64,000 bases of DNA from Asterias amurensis (Eukaryota; Echinodermata; Asteroidea; Forcipulatida; Asteriidae), in contig NC_092665.1 of assembly GCF_032118995.1 (NCBI RefSeq), forward strand, positions 13,558,512-13,622,511, given 5' to 3'. Shown here in pieces: positions 1 through 12,122 of the stretch; the first letter of the stretch is position 1; each line of letters starts with the position of its first letter. Under the pieces are notes generated by a model. It worked only from the letters and a program-made list of their open reading frames with translations, ran no database searches and had not been told where the DNA came from. Position numbers and translations under genes: made by a program.

Positions 1-112
1 AACTTTGATTTTCAGTCAATCTACTCTTCAAAATATGAGTCTGTGTTTCTGCACACTGATTTCTGTGATCATAAAATAGTGTCCCAATGCACCTTCCTTT
101 TTCAGTTTACAC

Positions 113-248
113 CATCCATATCTTTGAAAGTTGGATCGCCCTGGCGACGGTCACCATACCACACTTTGAGTTGTATGGGGGTGATTATGGACCCATCCCC
201 TTCCAAAACACCTTTGAGCATTCTTAGGCAGGCTTCAAAATAAACCCA
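113..248 (-). CDS. Possible internal exon of an unidentified minus-strand gene
   Basis: On the minus strand a 136-nt open stretch lies between a plausible acceptor (tgggtgcag, just above 248) and a donor (gtgtaaac, below 113). It starts in phase 0 and ends in phase 1. It reads as ordinary globular protein, including ACLRMLKGVLEGDGSIITP and KVWYGDRRQGDPTFKDMDG. I do not recognise the family. It lies downstream of the stop codon of the neighbouring minus-strand gene, so it belongs to another gene that continues off the left edge. It could also be a chance open frame, but its composition is unlike the surrounding AT-rich noise. Confidence 0.35.
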
Positions 249-455
249 CTGCACCCACACCACAGCACCCACACCACAGCAATTGTCATGGTGCCCTGTG
301 CTTTTGATGCGGTGCCCTTTGCAAAGTTCCAATACAAATTAACATAGAGTTCTCCTTGACAGAAAAAATTGCTTTGCCCCTTCAAGAGTAAAGTTCAAGG
401 CCTGTTGAGGGGTTTTTGGTTATCGTTCTTCCCCCTTTTCGGCACAACTGTCCGT

Positions 456-2514
456 TTATTTGGTAGTCTTTGATCGCCCACCCCCAGCCCCCTTCTTTGG
501 GGTGCTAAGTGCACCCTTTCCTGCCCCCTTGCCAGTAGGAACTGCTACATCCTTCTCTGCTTCCTGTACCGACTCCAAACGGACGCGTTGACCGGTTCTC
601 GATAGCTCCCGCCTCTCATATTGCTCTGTCAGCTGTCCTGTAATGGGAAAGAGCAGACCTTAAACACATGAGTAGAGCGCCCTTGCCTAGAGGTCAAAGG
701 GAGGTTAAACGTCTTTCTTGTTTATTTTAGTTCTCAATGTCCCTTTAAAACTTCTGTAAAAAGGGAAGTTCACAAGACTTATTATGATAGGCATTGTATA
801 GCAACAGCTCTCTTTTCAAGTAAACTTTTCCTTCAGTATAATATATATATATATTTTTTTTTGTTTTTTGTTACTTATGATGACTACTCTTACTCATGAA
901 ATCTGCATCCTTCAGGACTCGTTTCACCATAGGTGTAAAAGGTTTCCAAGTATTATCTTCGTTTTCTAGAATAGGGAAAGAAAGCACTGGTGTGAAAAAT
1001 GTGTACGAACTTTTTTGGCATTTAACATAACCATATTGTTTATTGTAACAATGTAATGCTTTCACACAGTTTAAGTAGATTATGCTGAGTGTATTATTTT
1101 AGAAATGGTTTAAAAAACAACTTTCAAAATCAGAACATGAGTAAAATTGCACTCTTTAATTTAATGAGGTTAGAGTACACACGACTCTTATAAAGGTGGC
1201 AGGGACTGGCAAAACTAACTAGTCTTGGTTCCAACACAGTCAGTCGTCAACCGAAATTAATTCAAGAAGAAAAGTGTGCCCTCTGTCGGGTTATCATAAT
1301 TATGTTACGTGATGAGTATTAGATAGTGACGTCTTGGACCAAGACTACACTTTTTTAACTTACTCTCCATCAGTATTGGGACGTATGTAACTTTTGGCTG
1401 GAGTATCCGGGCAGCCGGGAACCTCGGATTGTAGTCCATGAGGTTCTGCAAGTTCCCATCCTCGTCTGCTAAATCCAGAGTAACTTTGGAGATCGTGAAA
1501 ATAAAAGAAACACACTAATATTATGATGAACCATTAGTTTTGAAATGGTCAGTTCTCTTCAAAATCGATTGTACAACTGGTTTGATGTAGACCACGCCCA
1601 AATTGAACCGCACTCAAAGAGCTGTGGCCGGGACCAACATTCCAAAACCAATAAAACTATACTTAAAAAAAAATGTACTTTTAAAAAAATGTTTCAAGTA
1701 TAGATGTGGTGTAACCCTTACGATGCGTACATTCTTGGTTAATTCGACACATTCCCCCAAAAATGTTTAAGGGTCTGTAAACGTTTATTTGGTTCTAACT
1801 TTGACAATTAACTTCAACACAAAATAACGTGGTCATAAGTACAGCAGCTATTGCCAAGTATAATTTTGAGAATTTTTGCATTTCAAAAAGTACTGCGGTT
1901 GGGGAATTAATGATATACATACAATAACTGTTTATTTAAAGGTAGTGGACGCTATTGGTTATTGTCAAAGACTAACCTTCACAGTTGGTGTATTTCAACA
2001 TATGCATAAAATAACGAAGTTGTGTGCGTTTAGATGGTTGATTTCGAGACCTCAAGTTCTAAATCTGAGGTCTCGAAATCAAAATTGTGGAAAATTACTT
2101 CTTTCTCAAAAACTATGGCACTTCAGAGGGAGCCGTCTCTCACAATGTTTATACCATCAACCTCTCCCCATTACTTGTCACCAAGAACGGTTTTATGCTA
2201 ATGAATATTTTGAGTAATTACCAATAGTGTCCACTGCCTTTAAACAAAATTTTACAATGTGAATCAGAGAAGTTTCGTGAATTTCGCTCCGGCTATAGTT
2301 TTATGGTTATCTACAGCCATAATAATGGGATTAACAAACAGTGGGTTACAATTACCAGTCGTATGCACTCCCTTCTCTAACACCCCAAAACTTTTTAAAC
2401 AACCAATAATCGAGAAAATCAAACCTTTCTTATCCGTGATACAGCACTTTTTCCTGAGATATTGAACCACATTCTGCACCATGCAGTCGTTATTGACGAG
2501 GAAAATATTGCTCC
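456..2514 (-). CDS. CXorf65-like: CXorf65/C22orf15-like protein, four exons, 5' end not found
   Basis: Exons on the minus strand are complement(2425..2514), (1364..1483), (894..965) and (456..637). Every junction is phase 1, every acceptor ends in AG and every donor starts with GT, so the frame is unbroken to a TAA at 456-458. The reading passes through NIFLVNNDCMVQNVVQYLRK, VTLDLADEDGNLQNLMDY, TWKPFTPMVKRVLKDADFM and QLTEQYERRELSRTGQRVRL. It ends in a Gly/Lys-rich basic tail. The order (short beta-rich start, D-x-A/C-D-E-x-G-N/T segment, then a helical stretch) resembles my recollection of human CXorf65 and C22orf15, whose function is poorly known. The exon with the initiator Met must lie above 2514 and was not identified. 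A TTAA-flanked repeat sits in the first intron seen. No single exon exceeds 61 codons, so simple ORF calling misses the gene. The exon structure is well supported; the family name is from memory. Confidence 0.72.
1936..2243. repeat. TTAA family 1 short element (intronic)
   Basis: Both ends carry the inverted terminus AAAGGYAGTGGACNCTATTGG next to TTAA, and the centre has inverted arms around GAGACCTCA. This copy is shortened. It lies in an intron of the CXorf65-like gene, and the open frames inside it are spurious. Confidence 0.8.
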
Positions 2515-2668
2515 CTGAAAGTCAAGTTAAGTACGAAATCATCAGTCTGAGAATTTGTTAGGAGACAGAGTTACAATAATTAGTTCTGATAAAAAAGGTT
2601 ATGCCTAAATTACCTGACGTTTCGACCCTCTTTAGAGCTCGAGAAAGACTCTCCCTGCTAAGTGCTAT

Positions 2669-2892
2669 GGGCCCAATTTCATAGAGCTGCTTAAGCACAA
2701 AATTTTGCTTAAGCAAAAAAGTCCTTGCTTAGTAAAATCAGATTACCGGCCAAGACTCCATTAAATTGTTATGCTAAGTAAACAACAGCTAAATACCAGT
2801 CACAAGCAATGTATATGGCATGAAATTTTGGCCAGTCACATGTGTAAAACAAGCGAGCTATTTTCGTGCAAGCAGCTCAATGAAATTGGCTC
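2669..2892. repeat. Fold-back element with GGGCCCAATTTCATAGAGC ends
   Basis: The left end reads GGGCCCAATTTCATAGAGC and the right end is its diverged inverse (gcagctcaatgaaattggc). Related copies lie at 37494-37740, 43250-43440 and 44546-44792. It is non-coding and about 220-250 bp, of MITE type. Confidence 0.65.
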
Positions 2893-3153
2893 ATGGTCGA
2901 AACGGCGTGCTAAGTATGTTTTGCATTTATACTTATAAAGTTCATTTTGGTTGGTAAGCAGTTTGCAACAGCTAATTTATTTTCTCAATAATTATTTCTG
3001 CGTACAAAAACATGATTTGTTGTTGTGTTTGGTTCGGTTTTGGTTTTTCCACGTCTCTCTTTTGCAATGTTCATTAGCAGAATGTCCCGTTGGACCCTCA
3101 CGTTTAAATAATGTGTACACGTGAAATCTCCGTGAAACTGAAATGCAAGTTTT

Positions 3154-3600
3154 TTAAAGGCCCTGGACACTATTATTGGTAATTATTCAAAATAGTTGTT
3201 AGCATCTTGATCTTGATATAATGATTGATCGGTTCCTTACAAGGAACAACACTCAATGAGATGCAAAAAAACTTACTTGGTATTAAACAAGCAAGTGAGA
3301 GTGTCGATAGTATAAAACATTGTGAGAAACGGCTTCCTCTGAAGTAACGTAGTTTTCGAGAAAGCCACTAGAATATTTGAATTTGATTTCCAGACCTCAG
3401 AATCAGATCGTTTTGAGGCCCCGAAATCAAGCATTGAAAGCACACAACTTCGTGTGACAAACGGTGTTTCTTTCTTCCATTATTATCTCGCCACTTCGAC
3501 GACCAATATTGGGTTCAAATTTATACCGGTTTGGTTTTGTATGCCTATGTTGAGATACACCAAGTGAGAAGACTGGTCTTTGACAATTTTACCAATTTGT
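3154..3600. repeat. TTAA family 1 element, right end degraded
   Basis: It begins TTAAAGGCCCTGGACACTAT and shows the internal landmarks of family 1: the central GAGACCTCA arms, the GTTGAGATACACCAAGTGAG segment and the tggtctttgacaatt segment. The terminal inverted repeat on the right is no longer recognisable. Confidence 0.7.
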
Positions 3601-4286
3601 TCACTCGTGCCTGCTGGGAGGTCCATGCAGGCTCGTGTAACCATGTGACGGTCTAAATATTGTAATTGGAGTGTATCAAACGGGGTTTCGCTGCACTGCC
3701 GGTTTGTTCTTGAGCTGTTTATAAACACGTTCTAACATTTCACCAGCGTTTGGAATACGAGCCCATGAAGTCAGTCTGATGTCTGGAACCGACATCCCAA
3801 AACACGGCAATTTTAATGAAACGGGTAGACCCCATCACACAAGCAGATTAGCTCCAAATCCTGGTGCCATTTTCGGCAAACACAGCAGTAAGGATGACTG
3901 TTCTTATAGTGTCCATTACATGCTATAAGAACACTTGTTGGCACGTTCACATAGATTTGTTATCATTTTTTTTCCACGGAAGAAATTATTTATTCAAACT
4001 TAAAACAACTCCTCATTTTTTACGAACATGCTGAAAAGCCATAACAGCAAAAAAAAAAATGTAAAGTTGACCGACATAAAAAAAAATAAATAAAAAAATA
4101 CAGTTAACCTTGACACAATAATTTGAAGAATCCTATTATTGTGGGATTTCACAGTAGAATCATTAGTAATAGAGAATGTAGGCCTACTTTGACATAGATG
4201 ATAATTGATTTTTTGATGATGACATTATTAAAAGAACAACAAAATTCCCCAGTTGTAAGGTAAACAAAATAATCATCGAGAACAAC
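3601..4286. other. Intergenic, nothing recognised
   Basis: AT-rich DNA with poly-A and poly-T runs near 3970 and 4050-4100. An open minus-strand frame at 3483-3728 mostly reads through repeat sequence. I see no splice-consistent exon. Confidence 0.5.
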
Positions 4287-4682
4287 TTAAAGGCAGTGGA
4301 CACTATTTGTAATTACTCAAAATAATTATTTGCATGAAACCTTACTTGGTAACGAGTAATGGGGAGAGGTTGATAGTATAAAACATTGTGAGAAACGGCT
4401 CCGTCTGAAGTGACGTAGCTTCCGAGAAAGAAGTAATTTTCCACAAATTTAATTTCCAGACCTCGGCTCAGAATTGAATTTTGAGGTCTCGAAATCAAGC
4501 ATCTGAAAGCACACAACTTCGTGTGACAAAGGTGTTTTTCTGTTGTTATTATTATCTCTCAACTTCGACGACCAATTGAACTCAAATTGTCACAGTTTTA
4601 TTCTATTTTATGCACATGTTGAGATACACCAAGTGAGAAGACTGGTCTTTGACAATTACCTATAGTGTCCATAGTGTCTTTA
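4287..4682. repeat. TTAA family 1 element
   Basis: TTAA-flanked, about 396 bp, with inverted ends AAAGGCAGTGGACACTAT and a diverged right copy. It has the usual centre arms and the internal gaagttgtgtg/cacacaacttc motif. Confidence 0.8.
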
Positions 4683-5705
4683 AGTCACAATACATTTAAA
4701 CAAGTACAAGGCTATCATCCATGGAGCATGTGGAATATTGACTACCCGAGTGCGAGTTACAGTAAATAATAATGAATACTTTCGCAGAAGTTCGCTCACC
4801 AATATTTGGCTGCTCAGCCTAGAAGGAACAACTTACCTCCTAACCACACTGAAACAAACATAGTTAAGTCAAGGTCCCCGGTATGAGTGAAGTCGGTTCA
4901 AAACAACAGAATTGCTTCAAAAACGTCGTCAGCTTTCTTCACGTCTTATGATGAATCTTTTGTTTGGAAGAGTAAACTTTCTGGGCAGTGCTCAAAGCAT
5001 GCAGCTAACCCTTTTTTATCACATAATATCCCGTATCCAGTTGCAGTCTGAGTCTGTATCAAGTTCACTTTGGCCCTTTTTAGTGTTTGCGAACAACTGA
5101 AATTTGAGTTGAACCTAACTTTACACTTGTATTTGTTTTTCCAATATATGTTGAACGTGATTGCCATTTTTCGCATGTAGGTAAACAATGGTCATAAAAG
5201 GACGGGGTGTGGTGGCATCTTGCGTAATGCAAATTCATTCTTAACGCATTCGAACACGCGCACGCTTGCCAGCCGTGTGCGTGTTTGGGTGATTAATACT
5301 TCTGTTTTGTTTTTTTGTTTTCTTTTTCCATTGGTCACTGAGACCAAAGTGCCCATGCCTCCCCGACGGGCCTAGTACTGCTTAACTCTAAATAAATTTG
5401 TCTTTAATGTATGAGAACAATAACTGTGCGGTAGTCATCGGATCGGAACGTGCACTAGTCTGCAGCAGCAAGCCCCTACTACTAGCCCCCGCCCCCTCCA
5501 ACACCGGTAGCAATAAATCGAACACTGGGACATGAAGTGCGTGGTTTGTTTCCTTCACGCGTGAGTGATGATTATGTTCATCCATTGTCGAACTTTGATG
5601 CCGATGTCCAATATTGATTCCAAAACTTTCTCAGAATTATAGTTATGTGCTATGTTGGTGGGATAGGCCTCTACCAAGTGAACATACCGGTGTCTCGTGC
5701 AATTA
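4683..5705. other. Intergenic, nothing recognised
   Basis: No exon pair with matching phases, RNA gene or known repeat was seen. Short open frames on both strands look random. Confidence 0.4.
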
Positions 5706-6166
5706 AGTCCTCTATGCAATACTATCCGGAGGACATTATGGCATAATACAATAATGTCCGCCGGACGGTTTTGCATATGCAATCGTGTCCGCCCGGACGC
5801 TGCTGCATAATGCAATTGTGTCCGCCCGGACACATTTGCATATGCAGTTGTGTCCGCTCCCATGCAAAACCGTCCTTGCAGTAAATTAAACGCCCTTGGT
5901 CGACTCGACGGGAACAAGCTAAAGTGCGTGTCATAATGACATGGGAAATGTTCGGCCGTTGGGTATTCGCTGCCATCATAAAATACGTGAATATTCATGC
6001 TGCCTATTAAGTATACGTAGGTCCAGTGCGCATGCACGCTCACTTACGCGCGCACTACAGTCATGTCCACACCGGACGGTTTTTGCATAGCCCCGGCCGG
6101 ACACGATTGCATATATGCAAAAGTGTCCGAACCGGACAGTATTGCATGGCGGACACATCATCACCT
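5706..6166. repeat. GC-rich palindromic repeat array in two blocks
   Basis: Two blocks (about 5706-5880 and 6060-6155) alternate a palindromic GTCCGSCGGAC-like unit with a TTGCATATGCAA-like unit roughly every 28-31 bp. The second block is mainly in inverse orientation. A non-repeated core of about 180 bp separates them. The whole could be one fold-back element. The open frames on the minus strand here are by-products of the repeats. Confidence 0.6.
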
Positions 6167-7900
6167 GACACCGGTCTTTGACAAAAATCCATGTAATGGA
6201 TCGGTGCCTTTTTAAGATATCTTAAAGACGAAATCTGCAAAAGAATAATGACTTTCACGGTGTCTGCCAGGCGAGTGTCTCACATCCATGCCGAATTGGG
6301 CAACGAAGTTGAATCAAAAGAGGGCGCTACATCAGACGAAAATTTCTACACAGTTTCGCCCGTTCGCGGAGGGTATTCCTCCCGCAAGAGAGCCCTCCAT
6401 GAAAAAAATGATATCTATGTTTCAAAACTTGTTTTTTTTTTTGTTCATTTTTTTTACACGCATACACTCATACTTTTGTTTTCACACCTTTTGTCAATAT
6501 TGAGGAGTACTGAAAGGGGCTTGGAGAAATCATGGAAATGCAAACCGTGCCCCCCCCCCCCCCCTCGAAAAATCGGTGCACCACGTGTGTGCCTTCTCAT
6601 TAATGTCACCTTTTTCGGGGCTGATTGAAAAACCTTGATGCAATGCTATCCCAAACCTTGTGGCTACATTTCTTTTTGTTTTTCTCTTGTAATAAATTAA
6701 GCGGCTTATAAATGTCTGTCTTATTTTTCTTATAAATATTATTGATAACTCTGTTAACCACCAAAAAACAAAATATTGTTCATTTCATAATTTCTACAGT
6801 ACGATTTCAGTTACCATGAAATGATTCTCTGATCGGAGCGGTCTTTTATGTGTGTGTCTTTTGAGCTGTTTTATTTACTTTGTGTTTTTTTGTATAACAA
6901 AAATGAAATCCATGTGAATAATGACCGCGTTAAAAAAAAAACTCAAGTGAGGGCGCCCTAACGTCAAACTGAGAGCTAGCCGGCCATGACAGTGAACAAA
7001 TCGGGTGAGTCTTCACAAAAGACCAAGAAAAATACACCTTAAATTACCCCCAAATTCGCCTTTTCTTGCAGGCATCTAACAACTGAATGTATATTATTGT
7101 ATGTATCAAATGTGGGAAAGTTCATCAAGGATATTTATTGCGTGGGAAGTCTGTACATAAATCAATTTTACGAGATTTTTTTACCTTGGAGCGACTTTCT
7201 ACATGCATGTACATGCATAAAGTCAATTGGCGGTGTTTGGTGTACTGTGCATGTACATGCATAGTGCACGGTGTCTGTACTGAGTGTCAATCGTGTGTCA
7301 ATCGTGTGGAACGCTATAGAATTGAATGGATGGCCATGTTTTCCGTTCTGACCGACATATCTCTTTATTTAAAAACATTACTCAAAGTCAAAGAATATTG
7401 TGTTGCATTTAGATGAAAGAAAAGTACTTCGTGTATTTCTGATATGCTGTGAGTGTGTTGGTTTGCCTTGTCAAATTTGCATTCAACAAATAAAAATTAC
7501 AAATCGGATTTGACAAATGAGAAGGACCCCATGTTTAAAAAAGAGGAATTGTCAATGTCAGATTGTAACTTTATGTTGTTGAAACTTGACTGTTTGTGAG
7601 TAAGATGCTGTAGCCAACTGTCACTTTCTCCTTGTTAGAACCAAAAATGTAACCTTCGTTCAGGTAAAAATGGTGGGAGTTTTTGAGGGAGGTGGTGGGC
7701 AGTTCAAATGTGACGGCTTCTTTTCTGACATAGCTTTTCTGTAATTGTACTACTAGCTTGACTAACTGACGTTTCAACATTTTGCCAAGTGTTTTGATCT
7801 AAATTTATTGTATCCGACTGCAAATTTGTGCTCAATCATGACCTTAAAAAAGGAAAACTAACTGTATACCCGTCATGTAGGTAATTAAGACTATCTTTGT
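6167..7900. other. Intergenic with homopolymer runs
   Basis: Contains a poly-T/poly-C tract (about 6428-6567). A short segment near 6310-6350 (agagggcgctacatcagacg) recurs in diverged form near 27020, 30710 (inverted) and 62890. The frames at 6248-6628 and 7087-7416 have no protein-like composition and no flanking splice sites I would trust. Confidence 0.4.
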
Positions 7901-8272
7901 TTAAAGCCATTGGACCCTTTCGGTAAACAGTGTTGTCCAAGGCCCACACTTTGTGTACTTTAACTTCTATATCAAATAACAAACCTGTGAAAATTTAGGC
8001 TCAATCGGTCATCAGAGTCGGTAGAAAACAACGGAAAAACCAACCCTTGTTTCTGCGCGTTTCGCGTGTCATGACATGTGTTTAAAATAAATCCGTAATT
8101 CTCATTAACGAGAATTTATATTGTTTTGCTGTTTTCTCAAAAAGTAAAGCATTTCATGGAATAATATTTCAAGAGAAGTCTTTCACCATTGCCTTCTTTA
8201 AACCCTGTAAGTTATTTGTAAATCTGTGAACTTTTATTTTTTCTCTGAACCGAAAGGGTCCAATGGCTTTGA
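7901..8272. repeat. TTAA family 3 short element
   Basis: Ends are the inverted pair AAAGCCATTGGACCCTTTCGG, with TTAA on the left and a mutated TTGA on the right. It is about 370 bp with a central hairpin around attctc/gagaat. It sits upstream of the zinc-finger gene. Confidence 0.8.
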
Positions 8273-8787
8273 AGCTAGGCTGACTGTTACTTTAAAAAAA
8301 GTGTTATTTTAAGTAGACAGGCTTAATATAATTCACAGTAAGCAACCAACGAGTAAGTGCGACAATGCCCCTTTGTAAGTGCCTTGTTGCCACTTGAAAT
8401 GTTCAAGTTAGAAATTTAAGTTTCCTTTAAGTAAAATATCTAGCCAGAAAAGAATTGCTGATTTCATTGCGCATATTATGTTTTTGAAACTCTTTTGTGA
8501 AATAGATGTGGGGCCATTGTTGATCCATTTTTGTTATTAACTTTCAGATTTTCCCTTAGTGTGGTGAAGCACCTACATTGCGTATCAGCATCGTCGGGCG
8601 TTAATGCCAGCTCAAGTGCGTCTAAGGAAACAAAAGTCTTCAAGAATAAGGACATGTGCCAGAAACTGTAACTGACTCTCTCTCCCCCTGAAGAGGAGAG
8701 AAGGAAGGGCCCGTGGGGACGAGACGCTAACTGTCCCTCAAACACGACGAGCAACATTTCACATGAGCTGGATTGCACAGTCTCAAG
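8271..8787 (+). promoter_or_regulatory. 5' flank and possible 5' UTR of the zinc-finger gene
   Basis: Sequence between a repeat and the start codon becomes less AT-rich from about 8560. No TATA box is evident. A minus-strand frame (8476-8778) is open here but has no supporting context. A possible acceptor (ttgcacag) lies just before the start codon. Confidence 0.3.
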
Positions 8788-11700
8788 ATGAGTCTACCGC
8801 GACCGCCATTCTCACCGCCTACCAGTCACGTGACATTCTGGCAGGCCGAAGTGGAACAATTACAGGTAATATTTCCTTGGATTTGTTGTATTAAGCTAAT
8901 AATGTAGTAATTAAAATCCTCTTCACATGCGAGACAAATTAATGTTCGTTTAGTAATTTCCTGGAAAATTTGTGTTAAAAGTGTCAACAAAATGTCAAGC
9001 ATCTTTGTTTTGAAATTGTTTGACAATTCACAATTAAGTAGACCTCTTGATTATCTCAGCATCTCAAACAGCGCCCTCGCTGGATTTTGACATTAAAAGT
9101 CAGCGCTGCAAATGTTTCGCAGAAGTTGAGCGCATCTCAACTCTTCCAAATTATTTGTTTTTTGAAAATTGTGATGTAAAAATTTTAATCACTTCGAAGG
9201 AAGTGTGAATGGGGGCTGCTTCAGTTTGGCTCAACATGTTTAACAATTTGTACACTTTGTAAAAAAATAATCATACACATCTTTACACCGATAGGTGCCG
9301 GGTATGGACCCCCACTCAAGGCAACCTGGAGCTCCGGGGAAACCCTCAACTGCAGCACCTGGTAGGAAAAACTTTTTGTTTTAACCTTTTCTCTAAATAC
9401 TCCTAAACCCCATGTAAACCATTACATGGTAATATGTAAAAGAAATATTGACCCAATTCACCTGACGTTGTATAGAATAATCTTGGATGTGCCATATTGG
9501 CGGGCAATGTCGCTGTGCGTTATTAAGTGAAGAGCGCATTGAAAGGAACACCTTGCCTTGGATCGGTCGAGTTGGTCTTTGAAAAGCGTTCTGTAACCAG
9601 TTGTTATAAAATGCATATGGGTAGAGAGATGTTGTTAAAGTAGAATACAATGATCTACACGAATGTGCCTCGCAATTGCATGGTTTTCTTTTTACCTCGT
9701 CGACTAACACGGTCGGCCATTTATGGGAGTCAAATTATTGACTCCCATAAGTGGCCGACCGTGTTAGTTCGTAAAGTAAAAGGAAAACCACGCAATTTCA
9801 AGGCAAATCTGTGTGGATCATCTTTCTAACCAAATGCATTTTATAACAAACTGCTACAAATGCTTTTCAAAGACCAACTCGACCAATCCAAGGCAACGTG
9901 TTCCTTTAATTTTCTTGTCAACCTGTGAAGTACGCTGATAGCGAACTTTTCTGCTATGGTTGGCACAAAACTTTGCTCACAGGGTTGTGAAATTGGCCAT
10001 AAGGCCTCCAATTGGGCCCATGACCAGTACCAAGGCAGGAGTCCCGGTAAGTCCCCTCATAATCTCCATTGAGCAGAATGGGACCATTGAACGCAAGGTG
10101 GCAGCAGACTTACCATGTAAATGTCCATTGTTTACGTAGTTGTGAGCATCACACATTACCAAGAACAATGTATTTTACCTGGGAAGTCTGCTGCCACCAA
10201 GCGTCCCGAAAGTCCCCTATTGCATTGAAATACAACAGTGGAAGCGTCTGGATGACACACAATCCTCCATTCTTTGTACAGTAAAAGGACAAAGGACAAC
10301 AAGTCCAGCACAAACTCAGAATTTAACCTTTTTTTCCGCCATCATAACTGTCCTGTGTGTGTTGGTGAAACAAACCATTTCTAATAGAGTGCATTCCCGA
10401 CCATGTTCTTTAGTTTGTGCAAATTGCACGTCACCTAAATTCTAGCAGGGAAAAATTAAATGTTGACATGGAAAAGTGTATTTCAAAGCTAGCAAGGTGA
10501 TTTGACTGGGCGTGTTGGCATTCACAGTGAATGGTTATGTTGCGCATCTGCTTACAAGAATCGCTGGCAAGTTAATGTGCCATTTTATTTGCTTATTTTA
10601 TTGTGGCTATGAAATAAGAGTTTGTAATTAGGGCTAATCCAGAAGCAAAAAACGTCTTGATGAAATGGCTTTAACAGGTGATTGGAAGTGAAATTATCCC
10701 TCTTGTTATTAATATTGTATTTAATTGTATCTCTCTTTTTCAGGTTATGAGTGCAACAAATGCCACACTAGATTCGCGTCCATAGCAAGCCACGTTGCTC
10801 ATGAAATCGCCGGCTGTATAACAATGGGCCCCTCAACCAGCCATCAGCAATCCAACGTCCTGTACACTCGGGCGAACACACAGCCCACACCTGTAATGAG
10901 TCAGGGTACCAGTCGGGAACCAAGCGGGAGTAACGGACTACCGAGCCACACCCGTAACACATCGCCACGGGGTAAGGACGGCAGGAAGGGGGAGAAAGTG
11001 ACGAGTCCTCGCTCGTTCCTGCAGGCGGAGCAAGGAGGGCAGGAGTACCACTGCAAGGTCTGCCCCCAGGTGTACTACAGCAAGTCGGACGTGCTGCTCC
11101 ATGCTCGCTCGCACACGGAAGGTAAGCCTTACAAGTGTGAAGACTGCGGGAAGGGCTTTGCGACCACCTCCTACCTGAGTCAGCATTCACGGGTGCACAC
11201 CAACGTCAAGCCCTACCACTGCACCTACTGTGAGAAGTCCTTCAAGCAGCTCTCCCACCTGCAGCAGCATACCCGCATCCACACCGGCATGAAGCCCTAC
11301 AAGTGCTTTGACGCTGGTTGCGACAAGGCCTTCAGCCAGCTCTCCAACCTCCAGCAGCACTGGCGTCGCCATAACAAGGATAAGCCCTACAAGTGTCGGG
11401 ACTGCTATCGGGCGTACGACGAGCTTGAAAAGCTGCAGAATCACGTGCTGTCGCATGAGAACACGCGGCGGGAGAAGCGGTACTCCTGCGGCGTGTGCGG
11501 CAAGACCTACAGCCTGGAGGTGTACCTCCTGAAACACATGGATAAGCATCCGCAGCTCGCCAACAATGGACTGACCAACCTACCCATTGTTGACACAGGC
11601 AAGCACGCCAACCCCTCGGCTGTCGTCAATCTAACCCATCACAAGAAACACAAGAAGAGCAAGAAGAAGGCCAATTCAAACCCAGCGCCCCCCATGAATA

Positions 11701-12122
11701 TGCACCCCGAGGGAATTAACATTAATGACTACTCATTAGCGGAGACCTCTGGGCCGCTTGTCCCGATGCTGATGCATCTTCCACCACCTGACTCTGTTCT
11801 GCAGTCCTTGGCTTTGCCGCCTCGTAGTGCAATTCAGAGCCAGACCACCGAGGCCAAGTCCAACTCCCTGCCCCATGGTTTCCCAATCCACACTGCGACC
11901 AGTCCCTCGACGAGCAGCCATCCAATTAACCTGCATATTCCTGTTCCCACCTCATTAGGGTACATGAACAGGGGTGCCCAGGCAGTATTTTCATCGGGAG
12001 AGGGGCCGTCGTTAGTCAACTCCCCTGCGTTTCAGTCGGCAAGTCACATTGTTGATTCTAGAATGCCATATTTTCCCCTGCCAGTCTCAGCACCAAATGT
12101 ATCACACGTCATACAAGCATGA
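8788..12122 (+). CDS. ZNF384-like: C2H2 zinc-finger transcription factor, ZNF384/ZNF362 (rotund/squeeze) family
   Basis: Predicted exons are 8788..8865, 9295..9361 and 10744..12122, giving about 507 aa. Phases agree: 0 at the first junction, 1 at the second. The start ATG (caagATGAGT) opens a 26-codon exon beginning MSLPRPPFSPPTSHV. The large exon has a lone C-x2-C half finger at its start, then six C2H2 fingers in a row joined by TGEKP-like linkers. The fingers include YLSQHSRVH, HLQQHTRIH, NLQQHWRRHNKDKPYKC and YLLKHMDKH, which closely match the finger set of human ZNF362/ZNF384 and fly rotund/squeeze. The tail is Ser/Pro-rich, with a basic patch KKHKKSKKKA that may act in nuclear localisation. 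This family binds A-rich DNA and regulates transcription. The two small 5' exons are inferred from splice signals alone, so upstream alternative exons are possible. Confidence 0.85.
9539..9909. repeat. TTAA family 2 short element (intron 2 of zinc-finger gene)
   Basis: Ends are the inverted pair AAAGGAACACSTTGCCTTGG. The centre is a near-perfect hairpin around TATGGGAGTCAA with adjoining aacacggtcggcc arms. It is about 370 bp and does not encode a protein. Confidence 0.85.
10097..10219. repeat. Small palindromic element with GGTGGCAGCAGACTTACC arms
   Basis: Left arm ggtggcagcagacttacc and right arm ggaagtctgctgccacc enclose about 65 bp. A better copy is at 23318-23458 and a relic at about 25025-25116. 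It lies in intron 2 of the zinc-finger gene. Confidence 0.65.

Noticed and set aside
5555-6043. 162-codon open frame on the minus strand
   Set aside because: It runs through the palindromic repeat array, has no domain-like composition, and the opposite and shifted frames are equally open.
6248-6628. 126-codon plus-strand frame
   Set aside because: Translates a homopolymer-rich region into runs of Phe and Pro. No splice or family support.
7087-7416. 109-codon plus-strand frame rich in Cys
   Set aside because: No recognisable spacing of Cys residues, no homology recognised, and AT-rich context.
10768-11549. Minus-strand frames opposite the zinc-finger exon
   Set aside because: Shadows of a GC-richer coding exon; the plus-strand C2H2 fingers explain the bias.
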